A DNA stretch of 64,000 nt from Tannerella sp. (GTDB lineage Bacteria > Bacteroidota > Bacteroidia > Bacteroidales > Tannerellaceae): NCBI GenBank assembly GCA_031285565.1, contig JAITVY010000063.1, positions 51,845 to 115,844 of the forward strand, read 5' to 3'. The stretch's first letter is position 1. Every line of letters begins with the position of its first letter. This document shows positions 1 through 12,505 of this stretch, piece after piece. The notes below the pieces were generated by a model, which saw nothing but the letters and a program-made list of their open reading frames with translations, ran no database searches and was not told where the DNA came from. The position numbers and the translations under genes were made by a program.

Positions 1-18
1 TTTTATACTACTTATAGA

Positions 19-72
19 AATCCCGGATAGTTTTCTCTTTTCTTTTGGATGAAGAGAATACTACCCGGGATT
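19..72 (-). terminator. Long hairpin after PUL1
   Basis: An imperfect inverted repeat pairs AATCCCGG (19-26) with CCGGGATT (65-72), extended by TAG/CTA and by TTCTCTT/AAGAGAA nearer the loop. It begins 25 bases beyond the stop of the last PUL1 gene on the minus strand. There is no clean U-run after it, so it may act as a transcript-end stabiliser rather than a classical terminator. Confidence 0.5.
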
Positions 73-97
73 CCTGATTGGGAAAAAATAATATGTT

Positions 98-1072
98 TTA
101 CTTCATATATGGTTTTCCATCTTTCCAGAAAACTTCTTTTTGTGAAAGATACCACGTTTTCCCGTTATCATTATTGCCTTGATAGAACAGGTAAGTCCGT
201 CCATCCACATCAGTAAAAATATGAGGATGGCCTGATTCACTTGAGTTCCATTCGCCCGGTTTACCGTTACGCAGAAATGGCTCGTCGGACATTCTTTTCC
301 AGGTAATACCGTCATCACTCACTGCGACTCCTACCTGTTGCGGCCAGTTGTTATATGCTCCGGCATAGAACATATATAGCTTGTCTCCCTTTTGAGCAAT
401 GGAAGCTGCTTCTATACATTCACCTTCCCAGGGAAGAGTTGGATGAAGGATTGCGGAATCTACCGCTTGTGTCCAATCTTCCCGGTTGAAATTGGTTGAC
501 AATGGAGCCGTAGCAACCCCTTGCATCTGTATTTTATACTCCGGGTCGCGGGTGGCGAAATAAAGAAAATACTGTCCTTTAAATTCACACACTTCCGCAT
601 CAATCGCCCGCCCGCAGTTCCAGTCACCTGTCGGATGGAAGATCGGATTAGTCGGATTCCGTTCAAAAAGGATTCCATCTTCGGATACAGCATGACAGAT
701 CGCATCCTTTGCTCCATTTCCATAAGTCTGATAAAACAGATGCACTTTCCCATCACGAACCAGGGCGCCGGGAGCACATAGTCCGTTCTTCTCATAGTCC
801 GCTCCCTTTGCCGGTGTTATCTCACCTACTTTAACCCAGTTAACTAAGTCTTTACTTGACGCTATACCAATGCCATAACCGCTATCCGTATCATTTTTCT
901 TTGGGCGAATGGAATAATACATTAAATAACGTCCCTTGAAGTTCACCACATGGGGGTCTTTGGCAAAAGGAGCTCCGGTACGCGTAGTATCACTATACAT
1001 CATCTGCGGTTGCTGCGCCTGTCCGTAAACAGACAGGAACAGGCAAGTTAGTAGAAGCAATTTTATTCTCAT
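98..1072 (-). CDS. GH43-like five-bladed beta-propeller glycosidase, secreted
   Basis: Predicted 324-residue exported glycosidase. The start at 1072 is chosen because it begins a clean signal peptide (MRIKLLLLTCLFLSVYGQAQ) and clears the upstream susD stop; an open frame extends further upstream but would overlap susD. The repeated blade pattern (KDPHVVNFKGRYLMYYS, then SEDGILFER and SDDGITWKR) is typical of GH43 and related propellers. Candidate catalytic residues, by position in such folds, are Asp39 (FAKDP), Asp158 (RAIDAEV) and Glu221 (ECIEAAS). GH43 members usually cleave arabinose, xylose or galactofuranose; the substrate cannot be told from sequence here. It is the last gene of PUL1, 19 bases after susD, so it probably acts in the periplasm on oligosaccharides imported by that SusCD pair. 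A GH117 or GH32-like assignment is the main alternative. Confidence 0.75.
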   Translation of the reverse strand: MRIKLLLLTCLFLSVYGQAQQPQMMYSDTTRTGAPFAKDPHVVNFKGRYLMYYSIRPKKNDTDSGYGIGIASSKDLVNWVKVGEITPAKGADYEKNGLCAPGALVRDGKVHLFYQTYGNGAKDAICHAVSEDGILFERNPTNPIFHPTGDWNCGRAIDAEVCEFKGQYFLYFATRDPEYKIQMQGVATAPLSTNFNREDWTQAVDSAILHPTLPWEGECIEAASIAQKGDKLYMFYAGAYNNWPQQVGVAVSDDGITWKRMSDEPFLRNGKPGEWNSSESGHPHIFTDVDGRTYLFYQGNNDNGKTWYLSQKEVFWKDGKPYMK

Positions 1073-1091
1073 TATATTAAACTTTTGGATA

Positions 1092-2816
1092 TTAATTACC
1101 ATAACCAGGATTCTGTGTAAATTCTTCCGGATTTGAAACATTCGTGAGTTGGTCACGTGGTATCGGACGTAATATGTGGTATTCTTTAAATTTCCCGGCT
1201 GTCATAGGACTCATGTTTGGATTGTTCATACGTTCCATCAGTTTGTCGGTTCGTTTCAGGTCATACCAACGGTGCATTTCTCCCATCAGCTCGCGTCCTC
1301 TTTCATCAAGGATAAAGTCGATCGTTATGTCTGATGATTTTACTTCCATATCTGCTTCATGCCCTGGTGAGGCCGAACGGGTACGGACAGTATTCATATA
1401 TTCGGTTGCTTTCTGCATATTACCGGATAGGAAAGCGGCTTCAGCTGCTAACAGATATGTATCAGCTAAACGGAAGACGAAGACATTCCGTGAGCCGGCT
1501 GTCCAGTTCACTTCCGGGCGTTGTGGATCCAGGTGTTTCACCAGATACGCATACATCTTATACGAAGTGAAGCGGGTATTCGACGGCCATTTGGCGTTCG
1601 GGTTTTGTTCCGATTGAACATCTGTTAACGGATCGATCTCATCACGCATATATTCCGGTAGGAATATCAGTACAGGCCATGCTTCTTTAATTTGTTCCGG
1701 AGTCCAGGGTTCTCTCGGATCTATCATGGCCAGTTCGCCTTTCGTCCATACTTTTTCTTCCATCTGTTTTGTATGAGGACTAAAGAGGTTTTCTTTAACC
1801 GAACTTTCCGTTATGTTCCAGCGGGAGATAAAACAATCTTCGTAACGTTGGTCTGTCGTTTTGTCAAACAAACTGATTGCATAATCGGTAGAACGTTCGC
1901 GGCTCCAGGGTCTGCCATATTCGATTACGCGTAACACTCCGGGATGTTCTTCCGAATAGGCAGAAGTGAAATACATGTGGGCGGTATTACCATCTCCGTT
2001 CAATTCGGCATTTTGCGAATATGAAACAGAGAAAAGAACTTCTGTATTGTTTTTATTATTAATATCCCATAATTCGGCATGCGATTTTACTAAGGAGTAT
2101 TTTCCAGAGTTAATTACCTGTTCGGCATAATTCAATGCTTTCTGTATATCATCATCATTCCGTTTTAAAGTAAGATATATTCTGGACAGATGGTGCAAGG
2201 CTGCATATTTAGTGATTCGTCCGAAGTCCGAAGCCGGATACGTTTCGGGCAGGTTATTTGCTGCAAATTCCAAATCGGTAATAACCTGTGTCCAAACCTC
2301 ATCAGCTTTTGTTTTATAAGCAGCAGTTTCAGCCGAAGTACTTGGTGTCAGAGGCATAGGAATATCTCCGAATTGTTGTACCATGTGATAATAGTAATGC
2401 GCCCTGATAAATAAAGCTTCTGCCAGGAAACGTTCTCTCAGGCTGTTATCTAATCCTGGAATATCGTTGTTTTCCAGGCTTTCTATGACCGCATTGCATT
2501 GATTTATTGATTTATAACAATGGTACCAGAATTTTTTAATTGCATCGGTTGTTGCATCAATGGTCCATTCATACCATGGCTTAGTTCCTTGATGGCCAAC
2601 CCAAATATCCGAAGGACCTTCGCACATATAAATGAGATATTCCTGTATATACATTCCCCTTAGGGTAGAATACAATCCGTTTACCCCATTGGTAATACCA
2701 TCTTCTGTGGTATAGAAATTACCTGTGGTCACTTTGTTATAAGCTGTTTCATCCAAATAGTCGCAAGCTGATAAACATAACAGAAACAGCAAGCCTACGC
2801 ATAATTTATTTCGCAT
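1092..2816 (-). CDS. SusD/RagB-family glycan-binding outer-membrane lipoprotein (PUL1)
   Basis: Surface lipoprotein of 574 residues that would form the lid of the SusC transporter encoded just upstream. The start at 2816 gives MRNKLCVGLLFLLCLSAC, a signal peptide ending in a lipobox with the acylated Cys at residue 18; longer in-frame starts would overlap the end of susC. The body shows the SusD pattern: FYTTEDGITNGVNGLY near the N-terminus, a helical TPR-like region with EALFIRAHYYYHMVQQFGDIP, and the C-terminal RNVFVFRLADTYLLAAEAAF and DERGRELMGEMHRWYDLKR segments found in RagB/SusD. It follows susC by 37 bases and precedes the GH43-like gene. The bound glycan is unknown. Confidence 0.95.
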   Translation of the reverse strand: MRNKLCVGLLFLLCLSACDYLDETAYNKVTTGNFYTTEDGITNGVNGLYSTLRGMYIQEYLIYMCEGPSDIWVGHQGTKPWYEWTIDATTDAIKKFWYHCYKSINQCNAVIESLENNDIPGLDNSLRERFLAEALFIRAHYYYHMVQQFGDIPMPLTPSTSAETAAYKTKADEVWTQVITDLEFAANNLPETYPASDFGRITKYAALHHLSRIYLTLKRNDDDIQKALNYAEQVINSGKYSLVKSHAELWDINNKNNTEVLFSVSYSQNAELNGDGNTAHMYFTSAYSEEHPGVLRVIEYGRPWSRERSTDYAISLFDKTTDQRYEDCFISRWNITESSVKENLFSPHTKQMEEKVWTKGELAMIDPREPWTPEQIKEAWPVLIFLPEYMRDEIDPLTDVQSEQNPNAKWPSNTRFTSYKMYAYLVKHLDPQRPEVNWTAGSRNVFVFRLADTYLLAAEAAFLSGNMQKATEYMNTVRTRSASPGHEADMEVKSSDITIDFILDERGRELMGEMHRWYDLKRTDKLMERMNNPNMSPMTAGKFKEYHILRPIPRDQLTNVSNPEEFTQNPGYGN

Positions 2817-2853
2817 TTTAATATGTATCATAATTCTATTTGTTATTAGATTA

Positions 2854-5800
2854 TTAAAAACTTGCATTTATTCCGAATATAAATGAGGTTAAAGGGCGAT
2901 GGTCGGTATAGCTGTTGCAATTCTCCGGATCCAGCCCTACATAATCGCTCTTTGTCCATGTATATGGGTTTTCGACCATAAAATACACTCTGAATTTCTC
3001 GCTATGGAACTTCCTGGAAATATCTTTAGGTAAGGTGTATCCTAAATTGATGTTTTTCAGGCGTATAAATGATAGATCCCGGAAAGCATAATCGCTTTCT
3101 ACCAATAGGTTTTGCGGATTTGTAATTGCCGGTTTCGGACAAGCATTGGATGGATTATCCGGTGTCCAGAAATCGACATCCAGATGATTATAACGGGTTG
3201 ATCCCGCTTCGTCGGTCAACACCCCCAATACTGCACCATAATTCTGGCGTGTATAGAAATAAACGTTCAAATCAAAGTTTTTATAATACAACCCGGTTGA
3301 AAGACCTGCTGTCCATTTCGGTATCTTGTTATAGGTAAACAAGTCATCCTGGTCGTATGTGCCGTTATTATTTACATCTTCTACTTTAGGGGCTCCCGGT
3401 TCACGGGAATAAACGGCAGCCTGTTCTTCTTCGCCATACTGCCATACTCCCGTATATTTGTAAAGATATTCCACATACATGGGTTGACCTATAAACCATT
3501 TATTCCCAGGACTATCTTCCTTGCCATTAAATAATTCTACAAATTCGTTCTTATTATAACCGAAACTAAAATCAATCGTCCATCGTAGATCCTTTGTTGC
3601 AACGGGCACAGTGTTCAACATGACTTCTATACCTGAATTACGGGTCTGGCCTACATTTTGCCATGTAAATTCATATCCTGTATTGATCGGCAAATTACGC
3701 TTCATCAACAGATCATGGGTATTCCGGATATATCCGTCAACAGACCCACTAATCCGGTTATTCAGGAAACCAAAATCGAGACCTATATTATATTCTTCCG
3801 TACGTTCCCAGCCCAATTGATTATTGGCCAATTCGGTTGGCAGGTAGCCCATAGCTGATTGTTCGGTCGTCCCGAAATAATAAACATATTTGCCTAAAGC
3901 GCCCTGTGTGGCATATTCGTCGATTGCCGTATTGCCGGAATTACCCCATCCTAACCGTAACTTCAGATTGGACAGCCAGTCGACTTCATTCAGGAATGCT
4001 TCGTCATTCATACGCCAGGCCAGTGCCGCTGAGGGGAAAAAGTCCCATTTATTACCTTCTGCCAGACGGGAAGATCCGTCGTAACGGCCGGTTAATGTCA
4101 ATAAATAACGGTCTTTGAATGAATAATTAATACGTCCCATAAACGATAATAATGCCCATTTTTTAACAGAAGAAAGACGGCTAAAAACATCCGGTGCTTC
4201 ATTTACATTATACCATGAACCGAAATAAGCCATATCCTGACCAGTTAAACCCACCAGTTCAGTACGCTCCGTTTGCATATCATGCACTAACGAAACATCA
4301 AAACGATGATCTTTCAATTGCTTTTTATAATTCAACACATTCGTGAATGTAATCTGCTGTTCGTTCGTTTTCTTATATTCGGCAGAAGGCGAAGCCAATT
4401 GGCGTGCCTGTGATGTAGAACTCCGGTAGATGCCATTTTCAATTGAAGACAAACCGTAAGTCAAGCTTGTGCGGAATTTTAAGTCTTCTATTATCATCCA
4501 GTCTGCATATAAGTTTAAAAGGGTCCGGGTACGTTTTTCCTTATTATCTACATTGTCTTTATCCGTATCAAACATTGGATTCGAGTGTCGCAGGGTCTGA
4601 TACCAACCACTGTTGTAGAAACGCATATTGCCATTCTCATCGTAAACTTCCGTCAATGGATCTAACACGGTACCATATTTCCATACGCTGTTTTCGTCAT
4701 TATCATTCGGTTTGTCTTTATTTTTTGCGTCGCCCCTATTACGGGTAGTTAGAGCTAATAAAGAAGAGTAACCTACAGTAAAATTTCTTGCCAGTTCCAT
4801 GTCTCCGTTAATACGAGCAGAGAAACGTTCATAACCTATATTGTCGATAATACTCTGATCTTTGTTGTAGCCTAATACCAACATATTCCGGTTACGTCCG
4901 CTTGATTGATTAATGCTTATATTATGATCAGTTTTATATCCGGTTCCGCTGAACATCAGATCCTGCCAGTCAGTATACTGCCCGGTTTCAAGCGCTTTTA
5001 ATTGTATATCGTCAAAGATTTCTTTATCAGTTCTACCCGGATTGGCAGCTCTTTTCCAGTCGGCATACTTTTCTCCGCTCATCATATCATAGTTCTTGAA
5101 TGATTTGGAAAAACCGGCATAACCGTCGTAGTTGATGGTCAGTCGTGAGTCTTTCTGGGCACGTTTCGTCGTAATGATAATAACCCCATTAGCACCCCGT
5201 GAACCATAGATTGCAGTGGATGACGCATCTTTCAATACATCTATGGATTCTATTTCAGCCGGGTTGATTTCATCGATCTTTCCGGGAAATGGAGCGTCAT
5301 CAACTACAATAAGCGGATCGTTTCCTGCATTGACAGAATTGTACCCGCGAATGGCAATGCTCGAAGATGAACCCGGTGCATTACCCATTGTAATATCCGC
5401 CCCTGCTATTTTCCCTTGTAATGCCTGCATCGGATCTTTCATTACTGCCTGATTTTGAATCAGGGAAGAGGATACTTGCGAAACAGAACCTGTTAAATCC
5501 CGTTTTCTTACTGTTCCATATCCAACAACAACGACCTCGTCCAGCGCTTGTAAATCTTCAGATAAAGTAACCCGAATAGTACTCTGGTTAGCAACATTAA
5601 TTTCTTTCGTAAGATACCCGATATAAGAAACCTGCAATATTGCATTTGCAGAGACTGAAAGGACAAACTTTCCATCTATATCCGTAATAACTCCGTTTGT
5701 TGTTCCTTTTTCCACAACATTGGCTCCGATAATCGGCTCACCGGTATTATCTGTTACCGTTCCTGAAACTTCTTTTGAAGCCTGGTTGGTTATTTGTTTC

Positions 5801-6162
5801 AAGTATTCGGGATGACTCGTTAATACAATATGGCGGTCTTTGATTGTGTATGCAATCCCTGTTTTAGTAGAAATATCTTTCAGGATATCTTCAATGTTAC
5901 TATTTCGTTTATCCAATGAAATCCGTGTATTCTTATTAATGTCTTTCGCATTATAAAAAAACAGGAATTCCGATTGAGATTCTATTCCTTTCAAAATACT
6001 TTCCAATGATTCATTCTTTGCAGAAACATTGAGTGTGGTATTTTGTGCATAAGTGGTAGCTGATATTGGTATAAAACAGGCTATCCAGAGTAAAAGTATT
6101 AGTCTCATGATATTTATAGTCCTTTTTAGATAATTAGAGGTAACTATATGCTGATTATTCAT
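2854..6162 (-). CDS. SusC/RagA-family TonB-dependent transporter with STN domain (PUL1)
   Basis: TonB-dependent outer-membrane importer, 1,102 residues from this start; an alternative ATG at 6108 begins MRLILLLWIACFIPISATTY, a more compact signal peptide preceded by an AAGGA-like site. Domain order: signal peptide; secretin/TonB N-terminal (STN) domain at roughly 40-120, which signals to a FecR anti-sigma factor; carboxypeptidase-regulatory-like domain (VSGTVTDNTGEPIIGANVV) at about 130-205; the hallmark DEVVVVGYGT; plug domain (LKDASSTAIYGSRGANGVI); then a C-terminal barrel ending in aromatic F (FIFGINASF). The STN domain fits the sigma/FecR genes immediately upstream: substrate binding would release the sigma factor and induce this locus. 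Partners are the SusD lipoprotein and TonB-ExbBD. Confidence 0.95.
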   Translation of the reverse strand: MNNQHIVTSNYLKRTINIMRLILLLWIACFIPISATTYAQNTTLNVSAKNESLESILKGIESQSEFLFFYNAKDINKNTRISLDKRNSNIEDILKDISTKTGIAYTIKDRHIVLTSHPEYLKQITNQASKEVSGTVTDNTGEPIIGANVVEKGTTNGVITDIDGKFVLSVSANAILQVSYIGYLTKEINVANQSTIRVTLSEDLQALDEVVVVGYGTVRKRDLTGSVSQVSSSLIQNQAVMKDPMQALQGKIAGADITMGNAPGSSSSIAIRGYNSVNAGNDPLIVVDDAPFPGKIDEINPAEIESIDVLKDASSTAIYGSRGANGVIIITTKRAQKDSRLTINYDGYAGFSKSFKNYDMMSGEKYADWKRAANPGRTDKEIFDDIQLKALETGQYTDWQDLMFSGTGYKTDHNISINQSSGRNRNMLVLGYNKDQSIIDNIGYERFSARINGDMELARNFTVGYSSLLALTTRNRGDAKNKDKPNDNDENSVWKYGTVLDPLTEVYDENGNMRFYNSGWYQTLRHSNPMFDTDKDNVDNKEKRTRTLLNLYADWMIIEDLKFRTSLTYGLSSIENGIYRSSTSQARQLASPSAEYKKTNEQQITFTNVLNYKKQLKDHRFDVSLVHDMQTERTELVGLTGQDMAYFGSWYNVNEAPDVFSRLSSVKKWALLSFMGRINYSFKDRYLLTLTGRYDGSSRLAEGNKWDFFPSAALAWRMNDEAFLNEVDWLSNLKLRLGWGNSGNTAIDEYATQGALGKYVYYFGTTEQSAMGYLPTELANNQLGWERTEEYNIGLDFGFLNNRISGSVDGYIRNTHDLLMKRNLPINTGYEFTWQNVGQTRNSGIEVMLNTVPVATKDLRWTIDFSFGYNKNEFVELFNGKEDSPGNKWFIGQPMYVEYLYKYTGVWQYGEEEQAAVYSREPGAPKVEDVNNNGTYDQDDLFTYNKIPKWTAGLSTGLYYKNFDLNVYFYTRQNYGAVLGVLTDEAGSTRYNHLDVDFWTPDNPSNACPKPAITNPQNLLVESDYAFRDLSFIRLKNINLGYTLPKDISRKFHSEKFRVYFMVENPYTWTKSDYVGLDPENCNSYTDHRPLTSFIFGINASF

Positions 6163-6193
6163 ATATTTGTATGTTTTGAAGATTAAACACTAT

Positions 6194-6263
6194 TCCCACG
6201 GCAATGGGAGTTTAATTAGTAAACGCTTATTCAGAAGAGAAGATCCGGCAAGATTTTCTCTTC
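6194..6263 (-). promoter_or_regulatory. Hairpins between FecR and SusC genes of PUL1
   Basis: The 200-base gap between the anti-sigma and susC genes holds two inverted repeats: TCCCA/TGGGA (6194-6209) and GAAGAGAA/TTCTCTTC (6234-6263). They sit where the sigma-dependent susC promoter would be expected, so they may end the sigma/FecR transcript or shape the susC leader. On the plus strand the second one is followed by a T-run. Role is inferred from position only. Confidence 0.35.
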
Positions 6264-6362
6264 TTTTTTATGGTATTAGTTAACTTGTATTCATGGTGTA
6301 TTTATTTAATTGAAAATTGACAGTTGAAAATTGAAAATGCAGGACCTTTTTTCTTTAGGGAA

Positions 6363-7358
6363 TTAAGGGGTGCTTTTGATTGGGGTTTCATATATTGTTA
6401 CATGATGATCTTCCACTTTATATTTAATCGGAACAGAAAGATTGATAATCTCCATTAAATCCTTAGCACTCTGTCCACGATAAAACGTTCCGGTAAAAGT
6501 AGTTTGATTTAGTTTTTCGAATTGTACATCAAATGTAATACCATATACATAGCTCAGGCGATGCAGGATTGATTCAAGTGTTTGTTCGGAAAAATGATAA
6601 TAACCGGTTGTCCAGGCAGTATAATCTGAAGCGTTTACCTGATCTACCCGGGCAATATGTTGATTCCGGTTGTATACAAGTTGTTGATCCGGCTTCAGAA
6701 TGACAGGTTGTGATAATTGTTCGGCTATTAAACGTACGGAACCTTCAAGCAAGGTTGTTATAAAAAGTGAATCGCCCGGATAGGCCATTACATTGAATGC
6801 AGTACCCAATGCTTCCACTGTCATTCCATTTATATGCACAATAAATGGTTTTTCTTTTTGTGGGCTGACTTCAAAGTAGGCTTCTCCTTCCAGATAAACA
6901 TTCCGTTTTGATTGGCCGTAATCCGGATCATAATGGAAAGTTGTTTTGGAGCCCAGACTTACACGTGTTCCATCAGGCAAAACCACTACATCTGCTTCGA
7001 TGCCATCGCCTCCGATATAACGGGAAGCAACTATTTCGGACTTATCTGCATTGAAAATAAAGAATATGGAACTAAAACTAACAGCAATAATTGCAATTGC
7101 TGCATAAGAAGCAACCTTTCTCCATAGGCTATGGCTTCGTGTCGTTTGCTGTTTCTTCTTCAATAGTCGCAGCCAGCTCTTTTCAATGTCGATATGCCGG
7201 TTATGGAAAATTGCCTCATCATAAATTGCTTTTACCTCAAAAAAAAGTTTTTTATGTTCTTCATCTTCATTTACCCATTCATAGAAAGCATCTGTTTCTT
7301 CTTTAGGTAAGCTTCCCTGTAAGTGTCTTATAATTAAGTTCGATTCGTTGTCTCTCAT
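6363..7358 (-). CDS. FecR-type anti-sigma factor (PUL1)
   Basis: Inner-membrane anti-sigma factor of 331 residues. The start at 7358 (MRDNESNLIIRHLQG) was preferred over an upstream in-frame start because it gives the usual cytoplasmic opening. Layout: cytoplasmic sigma-binding region of about 85 residues; one membrane segment (VASYAAIAIIAVSFSSIFFI); periplasmic FecR domain with VVLPDGTRVSLGSKTTFHYD, VYLEGEAYFEVSPQKEKPF and MTVEALGTAFNVMAY; and a C-terminal DUF4974-type domain (TFTGTFYRGQSAKDLMEIIN) that contacts the STN domain of SusC. It lies between the ECF sigma gene and susC, the standard trans-envelope signalling order in Bacteroidales PULs. Confidence 0.93.
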   Translation of the reverse strand: MRDNESNLIIRHLQGSLPKEETDAFYEWVNEDEEHKKLFFEVKAIYDEAIFHNRHIDIEKSWLRLLKKKQQTTRSHSLWRKVASYAAIAIIAVSFSSIFFIFNADKSEIVASRYIGGDGIEADVVVLPDGTRVSLGSKTTFHYDPDYGQSKRNVYLEGEAYFEVSPQKEKPFIVHINGMTVEALGTAFNVMAYPGDSLFITTLLEGSVRLIAEQLSQPVILKPDQQLVYNRNQHIARVDQVNASDYTAWTTGYYHFSEQTLESILHRLSYVYGITFDVQFEKLNQTTFTGTFYRGQSAKDLMEIINLSVPIKYKVEDHHVTIYETPIKSTP

Positions 7359-7589
7359 AGTATAAATGACCTCTTTTCTTATACAACGAACCAAAAGGAA
7401 AAACTACTCACAGAAAAATTATTTTTTTTATAAATGTCTGTCCGAAAGCAAAACTGCTGAACAAATCAACACACCAATAATTTAAGGCATCTACAAGGTA
7501 AATAGTCATACAAATTCATGATTCTCTCATGATTTTATTTTGAATAAAATCGGATTATATTCTATTAAGTTCGGAAGTTGCAGTTTTAA

Positions 7590-7620
7590 TGCCGAATTAG
7601 TGCCGAATTAGTGCCGAGTT
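7590..7620. repeat. 11-base tandem repeat, nearly three copies
   Basis: TGCCGAATTAG occurs at 7590-7600 and 7601-7611 and again, one base altered and shortened (TGCCGAGTT), at 7612-7620. The 11-base period is close to one DNA turn, which would place a repeated binding site on one face. No known site is recognised. Confidence 0.7.
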
Positions 7621-7672
7621 TGATCACTAAAAATGCATGATTATTACCCTGTTATGGACAGATGGAAAAATG

Positions 7673-7693
7673 CCGGGAAAAGTCTTTTCCTGG
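7673..7693 (-). terminator. Possible terminator after the PUL1 sigma gene
   Basis: CCGGGAAAAG and TTTTCCTGG form a short hairpin with one mismatch and a two-base loop, about 60 bases beyond the sigma gene stop. On the minus strand it is followed by GGCATTTTTCC, a modest T-run. Confidence 0.45.
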
Positions 7694-7755
7694 CCGTTCT
7701 TTTGCTTTTACAGGCTACATGCCTGAAGTTTTAAGAAGTAAAAGTAGGCTTGCTT

Positions 7756-8295
7756 CTAAATGATTGTGAATAAATAAAGAAAGAGGCGGGTGCTTTTCTT
7801 ACGCAGGAAAAGTAATGCACGGTATAGTTGATTTTCCACCGTACGGGTAGATAGATTTAGCTGTTCGGCTATTTCGGCAGCTTTTAAGCCTTCCAAGTAA
7901 GACATTTTGAAGATATCGCGGCTTCGTTCGGGTAATTCATTGATCTGTTGTAGTAAAATACGATGTAACTCTTTCCGCATAAACAACTCGTCGGATGCTT
8001 CAAAAAAGTCGAGTTCATCCAATTTCAATTGAAGCGCTCGTTTATCAATATATTCTTGCTCCTGGTTGAGTTTACGTAGTTGATCTATACAGGCATTTTT
8101 TACGGCAACATAAAGTACACGCCGCAGTTCATTATCCGGCAAAAGAAAAACCTGCTTGTCCCATAACTTCAAAAATACATCGTGAACGATATCTTCGACG
8201 TAGAAATGGGAGACAAACTTTTCAGCAAAGCGTATCATCTGAGGAGCGTACTCCTCATATACATTGCGATAACGATCAATAGTGTTGTTGCTCAT
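7756..8295 (-). CDS. ECF RNA polymerase sigma factor (PUL1)
   Basis: Extracytoplasmic-function sigma factor of 179 residues from the ATG at 8295; a TTG start 15 bases upstream is less likely. Region 2 is seen in YAPQMIRFAEKFV and VEDIVHDVFLKLWDK, and region 4 in LPERSRDIFKMSYLEGLKAAEIAEQLNLSTRTVENQLYRA read across residues 125-170 (helix-turn-helix). It opens the minus-strand PUL and would be held inactive by the FecR protein encoded next. It most likely drives the susC promoter of this locus. Confidence 0.93.
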   Translation of the reverse strand: MSNNTIDRYRNVYEEYAPQMIRFAEKFVSHFYVEDIVHDVFLKLWDKQVFLLPDNELRRVLYVAVKNACIDQLRKLNQEQEYIDKRALQLKLDELDFFEASDELFMRKELHRILLQQINELPERSRDIFKMSYLEGLKAAEIAEQLNLSTRTVENQLYRALLFLRKKSTRLFLYLFTII

Positions 8296-8533
8296 CCTAT
8301 ATTCAGACAAATATAAATAAAAAACTATTGGATTAGGTTATCTGCTTAGTTAATTGATTGTTTTATATGATCAGCATTTGTGGCAGACACTTTTCATTTG
8401 CTGCGTTACAGGCTATGCTGTTCAATAACACCGCAGGAATATGAGCGGATTTTTTTTCTTAATAATTCCTCAGGAAAAATAATACAACTATATTCGCATA
8501 AACAATATGATGTTGATATATCAAAAGCTGTAA

Positions 8534-11650
<3,117 letters not shown>

Positions 11651-11745
11651 GGAAATGTTTAATCGTTGAAACGTAAACTTTGACTATTGAACATCTCTGA
11701 CTGCTGATTCACATATAATTGTCTAAAATATTTTGATTTCTTGGA

Positions 11746-11783
11746 AAATCCCGAAAAACAAAAGTAACTGTTTTTCGGGATTT
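11746..11783 (+). terminator. Strong hairpin between beta-galactosidase and sigma gene
   Basis: AAATCCCGAAAAAC (11746-11759) and GTTTTTCGGGATTT (11770-11783) form a perfect 14-base stem with a 10-base loop. It lies 95 bases after the beta-galactosidase stop and ends 20 bases before the sigma factor ATG. It most likely terminates the beta-galactosidase message; because it is so near the next start it could also lie in the sigma-gene leader. Confidence 0.7.
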
Positions 11784-11803
11784 CATTTATTGGGGGGGAA
11801 GAG

Positions 11804-12373
11804 ATGTTAACTGAGAAGCGGGATGTACCATATGATTTTGAGGAAATATATGTTTCATATTTTTCCAGAATGAAATATTTTGCCCGGGAGTATGTATTGT
11901 CCGATGAAGAAGCAGAAAATATTGTCCAGGACGTTTTTGCGGAACTATGGGAAAAAAAAGTATTGCTCACTTATGATATTAATTTGATCGCTTTCCTTTT
12001 TACGTCTATAAAGAACAGGTGTATTGACTATTTACGTCATAAAGTTGTTGTGCAGGATGCTGTTAACCAGATGCAGGAAGAATACCGGATAACTTTGCGG
12101 ATAAAGCTGAGTTCTTTGGAACTGTTTGATGAATCTATGTTTTCTGAGCAGGATATAGAAAAAATAGTGACAGATATTATTAATTCATTACCTGAAAAGT
12201 GCCGGGAGATTTTTATAAAGAGCAAAATTGAAGGAAAAAAGCAGAAAGAGATTGCTGCCGAACTGAATATAACGCTGAAGACCATTGAAAACCAGATGAA
12301 TATTGCCTATAAAAAGTTGAGATCCGAACTGAAAGACTACCTGCCTCTTCTTCTATTTCTTCTGAATATTTAA
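11804..12373 (+). CDS. ECF RNA polymerase sigma factor (PUL2)
   Basis: 189-residue ECF sigma factor preceded by a purine-rich GGGGGGGAAGAG ribosome-binding stretch. Region 2 includes DEEAENIVQDVFAELWEKK and region 4 includes LPEKCREIFIKSK and QKEIAAELNITLKTIENQM. It is the Bacteroidales PUL type rather than a housekeeping sigma. The FecR-like anti-sigma gene follows after 132 bases and an STN-bearing susC after that, so it probably controls the PUL2 transporter and enzymes. Confidence 0.93.
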   Translation: MLTEKRDVPYDFEEIYVSYFSRMKYFAREYVLSDEEAENIVQDVFAELWEKKVLLTYDINLIAFLFTSIKNRCIDYLRHKVVVQDAVNQMQEEYRITLRIKLSSLELFDESMFSEQDIEKIVTDIINSLPEKCREIFIKSKIEGKKQKEIAAELNITLKTIENQMNIAYKKLRSELKDYLPLLLFLLNI

Positions 12374-12505
12374 GAAACTCCTCAAGTATTTATCTCTCGT
12401 TTGCCAGCCCTTGTCTGGCACTTTTAAGTAGCTTCTAAAAAAAAATAATATATCCTTTGGGTGTTTTTGCCCCCTCATCCGTTTACTTAGTTCTAAACGG
12501 AAAAT

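Larger units (their letters stand above)
7359..7755. other. Gap between FecR and sigma genes of PUL1
   Basis: About 400 bases without a credible gene. It contains an 11-base tandem repeat (listed separately), an ATGATT/AATCAT-rich AT tract near 7517-7560, and a small hairpin at 7673-7693. This gap is unusually long for a sigma/anti-sigma pair, so the FecR gene may have its own promoter here. Confidence 0.4.
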
